Origin: Hyphomicrobiaceae bacterium
GTDB lineage: Bacteria > Pseudomonadota > Alphaproteobacteria > Rhizobiales > Hyphomicrobiaceae
Reading direction: 5' to 3'
DNA length: 64,000 nt
NCBI GenBank assembly: GCA_025359185.1
Contig: JANYHF010000052.1
Coordinates: forward strand, 1-64,000
Below the pieces are notes generated by a model. That model searched no databases, was not told the DNA's origin, and saw only the letters and a list, made by a program, of their open reading frames with translations. Both the position numbers and the translations under genes were made by a program. Below are positions 58,982-64,000 of this stretch, piece after piece. Every line of letters begins with the position of its first letter. Positions within the stretch are counted from its first letter, which is position 1.

Positions 58982-61036
58982 CTACTGCACGAGCCGCGCA
59001 TCCCGGCTGGACAGTTGTCCGGGACCAAACCGGCGCATCACGATTTCCCAATATCGGCCGCTGGCCTTCAGAGCGGCCAGGCCATCATTCAGCCGGCCAA
59101 TGAGTTCGGCGCTCTTGGGGTCGGACTTTGGCGAGATGGCGCTCAACTCGCGGAAGGCGACGGGCCGGCTGACGACTTCGACATGGTCAGCAATGCCCAG
59201 GCGCTCAATGACGGCCAACCCCGTGAAATCGTCCGTAAAGACCGCATCGACTTCGTTGCGATCCAGCGCCGCCAGGCATTCGTCCACGGACGACCGGCGC
59301 AACAGCGTCAGCATCTCTTGCTTGATCCATTGGCGTTCGGGAGTATCCAAAGCATCAGTGTTTTCGCTGGCCGCCGCACAAATGATGTGACCGGCCACCT
59401 GATCATCAAGTTCAAAGGTGAAGTCCGAACCATGCCGTACAAAGAAGAGTTTGAGAGTTTGCAACACGGGCTTGGAGAACAGAAAGGTGTCGCACATCTT
59501 GGCGTCACTGGCCGTCAAGGCCGCCTTGTGATCGCAGTCAGGCTTCGACCAGGGCATTCCGAGCCGTGAGCCGGTGGCACCCAAAACCCGCTCGGCCATG
59601 CTCTTGCCATCAACCGACCAAGCCAGTTTCGTTGGCTGGCCATTCAAGCTGGCCGCAACCAATTCGGCGATCAGGCCGCCCGACGGCACCTTGGGTTCAA
59701 CGAGGCCTGGCAACGGGTAGGCCGCCAGCTCAAGCGTTTCGGTGATAGCCGGTTTGACGTCGGGTAGGGCCGCCAGCAGTGGCAACGGCTCGATCGCCAC
59801 CAGCTTTAACGAACCGATCGGCGACAGAGCTGTCTTGGTCTGCATCGTCACAACGGATTTTGTTTGAAGGCCGGTCGCCGCAAGCTGGGCAGGGCCCGCA
59901 GGCCCGGTTGCGCTCACCTGCGACGCGGGCGTAGGCGCAGGTGCTGCAGCCGCCGACGGGGACGCAACAGGTGTCCCCAGTTTGGCCGTCGCGGCGACGG
60001 CCGTTGGTATGGGCTTCGGCACAGCCGGTGTTTCCGTTTGCGCCTCAGCCATGGTGGCGTCCGGCGTTATGCCTGCGAGCGATTGGCCGGCCGTTTCAAA
60101 GCGCTGCCAACCCGGCACGCCGGATCTCCCATCCATGGCCGCCCACATGACACCGCGCTCGTTCTGCCGCAGCCATTGCACTGCTGCGGGCAGATTGCGG
60201 ATGAATTGCAGCACCGGCTGATAGCGGTACAATTGCGGACGCCAATTGAAGGTCGCCAGCAAACGGGACACGCTAACCGTTTCGACGCCGTTCGCAGGGG
60301 CAAAACCTACGGCGTCACCAGCCTTGATCCGGGTTGATATGTATACGGAAGCGAAATTCTCCACCCATGGGATCGCAACCAGATGCAGGCCCCTGTTCTG
60401 GGGCAACCGGCTCAGGATATGGCCATCAGCACCCGCCACAATCAGCAACGCCTTGGCCTGGCCCGCAAGCACAGCCTCGGCCGCCCTGTCGAGATCGGCG
60501 GCACCCAGCTGGACCGGAATACTCAGCAGTGAGAACACCACGCGGGCCGTGACGCGGCTGTCGCTGTCGGCCCCCGGTGCGATGACTTGCTGGCCCGCAA
60601 GATCGGCGGCCGAATGAACATCAGGCCCAGCCACCAGGTAAACGGTATTTTCCGATAGCTTCATGACGGCGCTCAACCTTTGATCGGCGCCACGCAGTCC
60701 GCCTTCCAGTTTCGCATAGGCTGTGATGTCGGCATCAACGACCGCCATGTCGATGCCGCGCGTGTGCAACAGATCGCGCGTGTTGGCGATGGGGCCCAGG
60801 CCAACAACAGGCAGAATGCGCGGAAAACCAGACGCGGCAAAGGCTTTTGCGAGATCCTGGATGCTGCCGCCATCCGCATCATCGGAGCCCGACGGAGCCT
60901 CAGTGACAATTGTCACAACATTGTCGTTGGTCCAGATATTAGTTTGGTTCAGCCTCGGCGTTTTGGCCGCCGCAGCCAGCAATAACATTGGCAAGAGAAC
61001 GGCGGCGAGCCCATACGACCTAACGCGAGAACGCAT
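58982..61036 (-). CDS. Fusion protein: TAXI/TRAP-type binding domain plus C-terminal family 3 solute-binding domain
   Basis: N-term IVTEAPSGSDDADGGSIQDLAKAF...LPVVGLGPIANTRDLLHTRGIDMAVVDADI...NTVYLVAGPDVHSAADLAGQQV; C-term GLIAELVAASL...RLGMPWSKPDCDH...FSKPVLQTLKLFFVRHGSDFTF. Confidence 0.75.
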   Translation of the reverse strand: MRSRVRSYGLAAVLLPMLLLAAAAKTPRLNQTNIWTNDNVVTIVTEAPSGSDDADGGSIQDLAKAFAASGFPRILPVVGLGPIANTRDLLHTRGIDMAVVDADITAYAKLEGGLRGADQRLSAVMKLSENTVYLVAGPDVHSAADLAGQQVIAPGADSDSRVTARVVFSLLSIPVQLGAADLDRAAEAVLAGQAKALLIVAGADGHILSRLPQNRGLHLVAIPWVENFASVYISTRIKAGDAVGFAPANGVETVSVSRLLATFNWRPQLYRYQPVLQFIRNLPAAVQWLRQNERGVMWAAMDGRSGVPGWQRFETAGQSLAGITPDATMAEAQTETPAVPKPIPTAVAATAKLGTPVASPSAAAAPAPTPASQVSATGPAGPAQLAATGLQTKSVVTMQTKTALSPIGSLKLVAIEPLPLLAALPDVKPAITETLELAAYPLPGLVEPKVPSGGLIAELVAASLNGQPTKLAWSVDGKSMAERVLGATGSRLGMPWSKPDCDHKAALTASDAKMCDTFLFSKPVLQTLKLFFVRHGSDFTFELDDQVAGHIICAAASENTDALDTPERQWIKQEMLTLLRRSSVDECLAALDRNEVDAVFTDDFTGLAVIERLGIADHVEVVSRPVAFRELSAISPKSDPKSAELIGRLNDGLAALKASGRYWEIVMRRFGPGQLSSRDARLVQ

Positions 61037-61438
61037 ACCAAAGCCCCTTCAACATCATTGGGATGGCCCGCAGCCCCCACCGGATATGACGAACGCATTC
61101 CACAGCAAACGCGTTCAGCGCTAGGGCCACATCCAGGCGAGTTTGTGTCGGTGGCGCGGCAATACCGGCATGCAACGGAGCTGGTGGATTGAGCAGCTGC
61201 GCGGCATGGCGTGCTCAGTCGCAACCTCGCCGCAATTGAGAACGACAAGTTTGTCAGGGCCAGTGGGCAATTTGTGCGGCCTTCGATCGCGAAATTGAAG
61301 AATATCTCTCAGTCACAACATGCTGGCTCCAGTTCGTTGAGGCCGACGCTGAGGCTGCCGGCGTAGTGCATCACACGATTTGCTGAGAGCCTGGACAGAG
61401 CATGATAACGTCGGGCGTTGGGGTGAAGGAATAGCGTC

Positions 61439-62686
61439 ATGCAGCAGTTGCGTTGGCTTTCGAGTTTCGGACTTTCGCGTTTGGCGGTGCTTGCGGGCCT
61501 GTTCGGTGCGTTAAGCGCTCCGGCCATGGCCCAAACCTGCGGTGAAGACTACACCATGCAGGACGGCGACAGCCTCGCCAAGATCGCCAGTAAGGTCTAC
61601 GGCAAGTCGTCCCAGTGGACGCTGATCTTTTACGCCAACCAGGACCGGTTCGGGTCTGGCGAATCGTTGCTGGCGCCCGGTTTGGTGATCCGCATTCCGT
61701 GCGTTGGTGCCGCCGCCGCCAAGGTGCCGGAATCCGATCCCATCGCGTCTCAGACCGCCTCACCGCCAGCAACGCCGGCGCTCTCAACCGAGATCAAACG
61801 GATCCAGTTTTTGACAGCGACGGATTTTTCCCCGTTCACCGATAGCTCGTTGCCAAATGGAGGCATGTTGACCGATGTCATCAACACCGCCATGGGACAA
61901 TTCAAAAAGGACAACAATGCGGGCTTTGACTACTCCATTTCTTGGGTCAATGACTGGGCCGCGCATCTGAATCCGCTTCTGTCGACACGCGCCTTTGATA
62001 TGGGGTTTCCCTGGTACAAACCCAATTGCGCCGCCTTCGATGAACTGGACACCAACGCCAAGTTCCGCTGCCAGAAATTCTTCTTCTCAAAGCCTGTATT
62101 CGAGGAACAGGTTCTGATCTTCGTCAGGCAGGATTCGCCGATTAAATTCGAAAACGACAGCGAGATGGTTGGCAAGAAGCTCTGCCGCCCGTCGGGCTAT
62201 TGGACCTTTGATCTTGACGATCAGGGCCGCAATTGGATCAAGGACAAAAAGGTGGTGCTGCTGAGCCCGCCGACGGTGGAAGAGTGTATGCGCCTGTTGG
62301 CTGATGGCAGTGTCGATGCCGTGCCGATCAACGAATTGACCGGCCGTTCGGCGATGATCCGGCTCGATCTCGGGTCCAAATTGCGCGTCATCGAGAAGCC
62401 GCTGTCAATCCTGACGCTGCACGTCATCGTCGCCAAGACGCACCCCAATGCCCGTACACTGATCTATTATGTCAACACGGCATTGGACCGGCTGCGATCG
62501 TCGGGCACGTATGACGCAATCGTGGAAAAACACTTGCAGCAGTTCTGGGATGCGCAAGCCGAGCAGGCGGCGCCCAAAGCAAAGTCTGTCGAGGTACCTC
62601 AAGCTGCCAAGCCCGCCGACACCAAGGCGACTGACACCGCCGCAGTTAGCGCCCCCGCCAAGACCGCAGAACCGGTCAAAAAATAG
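61439..62686 (+). CDS. Fusion protein: LysM-like domain plus family 3 solute-binding domain
   Basis: CGEDYTMQDGDSLAKIASKVYGKSSQWTLIFYANQDRFGSGESLLAPGLVIRIPC (LysM/FimV-like) then TATDFSPFTDSSLPNGGMLTDVINTAM...AFDMGFPWYKPNC...FFFSKPVFEEQVLIFVRQDSPI. Confidence 0.8.
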   Translation: MQQLRWLSSFGLSRLAVLAGLFGALSAPAMAQTCGEDYTMQDGDSLAKIASKVYGKSSQWTLIFYANQDRFGSGESLLAPGLVIRIPCVGAAAAKVPESDPIASQTASPPATPALSTEIKRIQFLTATDFSPFTDSSLPNGGMLTDVINTAMGQFKKDNNAGFDYSISWVNDWAAHLNPLLSTRAFDMGFPWYKPNCAAFDELDTNAKFRCQKFFFSKPVFEEQVLIFVRQDSPIKFENDSEMVGKKLCRPSGYWTFDLDDQGRNWIKDKKVVLLSPPTVEECMRLLADGSVDAVPINELTGRSAMIRLDLGSKLRVIEKPLSILTLHVIVAKTHPNARTLIYYVNTALDRLRSSGTYDAIVEKHLQQFWDAQAEQAAPKAKSVEVPQAAKPADTKATDTAAVSAPAKTAEPVKK

Positions 62687-62817
62687 CTGGCCCGGCCTGA
62701 TTATCCTTTGCTTTGGGGCTCCGAATTCAAATTCAGAGGCCCTTGGCCTCATCAACTTCAGGGCAGCGAAGGCTGCCCCCTCCACGGCTATGTTCGGCCG
62801 GGCGCTACTCTCGCCAA

Positions 62818-63726
62818 TTACTGCGCTGCCGCCGTCCGGTCGAGCGACTGCAGAAGCAGATCAACCCGGATGCTCTCAGGCACAGCGCCTTCTTTGATCG
62901 CCAAATCGTACCAGCGCCGGTACCAGCGCCGGGCCTCGGCGATATCGGGACCGGCGTTGGCATGGCCGAGAGTCGATAGATAGTTAGGATCGAACGACCG
63001 CGCCATCGTCAGCGCGCCACCAGATTTCTCGACGGTCTTTTCGCCGATCAACAGCTGGCGCGCCTCGACAATGTGGCCGTGCTCCAGGAGGGATTCCACG
63101 CTCTCACGCAGTGGCGCAGGTTGGGGCGCTTTCAGCACCACTGGATCAACCGGCGCCACCGCAGCGGTGCGAACGATCGCGGCAGCAGGTGTCGTTTGGG
63201 CCGGAACCAGGGTAACGGTTATGGCGTTTTTAGCCGGCACGATTACCGCTGCCGGAGCCGAAGCGGCCTCCACAGGCCGAGGCTGGGCCACGGACGGTCC
63301 CGCCGTTTGCGTAGCGAAGCTGCGCGCGTAAAGGCTCCATGCCGTGGTCGCAACACCTGCGGCCGCGGCGGCTCCAATCGCGGCCGCTGTCAGGATGACC
63401 ACACTCATGCTCATGCGCCCGCGCGGTTTTGTGGAGGGCAGCGCCAAGGCCCGCTCAAGTTCGGCCCGCAGCAGCGGCAAGGGGATCGGCCGTGACGGCG
63501 CCTGGGTCGAAAAATCGAAATCGAGGTCGGGTAGGTCGACGCCTTTGACACGGTTCGCCATCGCGCCCGTGATCGCCCCGCGCACGGCCAGCATCACTTC
63601 ACTCTGCATCGCTGCCAATTCTGGATTGGCGAACCCGCCACGCGCCGTCTCTGGACGCGGTTTTGAGACCGCTCCTTCGTTCCCAGCTGTCGCAGTCTTG
63701 TCACTATCACGGTCAAAATCAGACAC
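62818..63726 (-). CDS. Single-pass membrane protein with C-terminal Sel1/TPR-like segment
   Basis: TM segment MSMSVVILTAAAIGAAAAAGVATTAW; C-term LLEHGHIVEARQLLIGEKTVEKSGGALTMARSFDPNYLSTLGHANAGPDIAEARRWYRRWYDLA. Confidence 0.7.
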   Translation of the reverse strand: MSDFDRDSDKTATAGNEGAVSKPRPETARGGFANPELAAMQSEVMLAVRGAITGAMANRVKGVDLPDLDFDFSTQAPSRPIPLPLLRAELERALALPSTKPRGRMSMSVVILTAAAIGAAAAAGVATTAWSLYARSFATQTAGPSVAQPRPVEAASAPAAVIVPAKNAITVTLVPAQTTPAAAIVRTAAVAPVDPVVLKAPQPAPLRESVESLLEHGHIVEARQLLIGEKTVEKSGGALTMARSFDPNYLSTLGHANAGPDIAEARRWYRRWYDLAIKEGAVPESIRVDLLLQSLDRTAAAQ

Positions 63727-64000
63727 CGTGAACCCCCTTACAAAGACACAAACTCAACGGACGGCTTCGGCTTTTGGCCGTTTTTGCGCCCTTGAGAACC
63801 AACCACCACATTGAAGGTTAAGTTGTGGATTGAACAATAAAACCTGTGGGCATCTTCACTGCGCCCGTCTCCGCCTCGCGTTGTCCTATACACCGCAAGT
63901 TCTTGATCCAAATGTGGCAAAAGGGGTTGTGGAACCGTCCACATTTGTCCCGCTTTCACCGTAAATCAGCCTCACTCGCGCGGCACTTAAGGTTTGGCTG

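Overview
GC-rich alphaproteobacterial (probably Rhizobiales-like) chromosomal DNA. Two parts are visible. (1) About 1-10.65 kb is a decayed genomic island abutting the 3' end of a tRNA-Asn. It carries IS66 ends, IS21 and serine-recombinase relics, a decayed prophage segment (ParB/DUF5681/TerL), an integrase stub and a stress/redox cargo: DUF1328, CsbD, an exported truncated hemoglobin, an ECF sigma factor, a cupredoxin and a DUF4142 protein. (2) From about 10.7 kb the DNA is mostly orderly chromosome: glnK-amtB, a sugar ABC operon with ROK regulator, a Co-type nitrile hydratase operon with two beta genes, mmsA, glnD, tandem porins, ilvE, a petPR-like regulatory cluster, secG, ruvX, dapE, and an envelope cluster of solute-binding-domain fusions. 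Main leads: (a) the 3' end of mmsA is present three times, with toxin-antitoxin-type or Uma2 genes between or after the copies and truncated toxins at the junctions; (b) the island ECF sigma gene and the DUF4142 gene share a same-spaced promoter-like motif GGGAACCTTT...CATCCAAT; (c) EcfG-type promoters lie close to a PhyR-like receiver-domain relic; (d) tandem nitrile hydratase beta genes; (e) LysM-SBP and TAXI-SBP fusion proteins encoded divergently; (f) an orphan curlin-repeat gene next to a 12-bp perfect inverted repeat. All family assignments come from reading the translations by eye; no database search was run.
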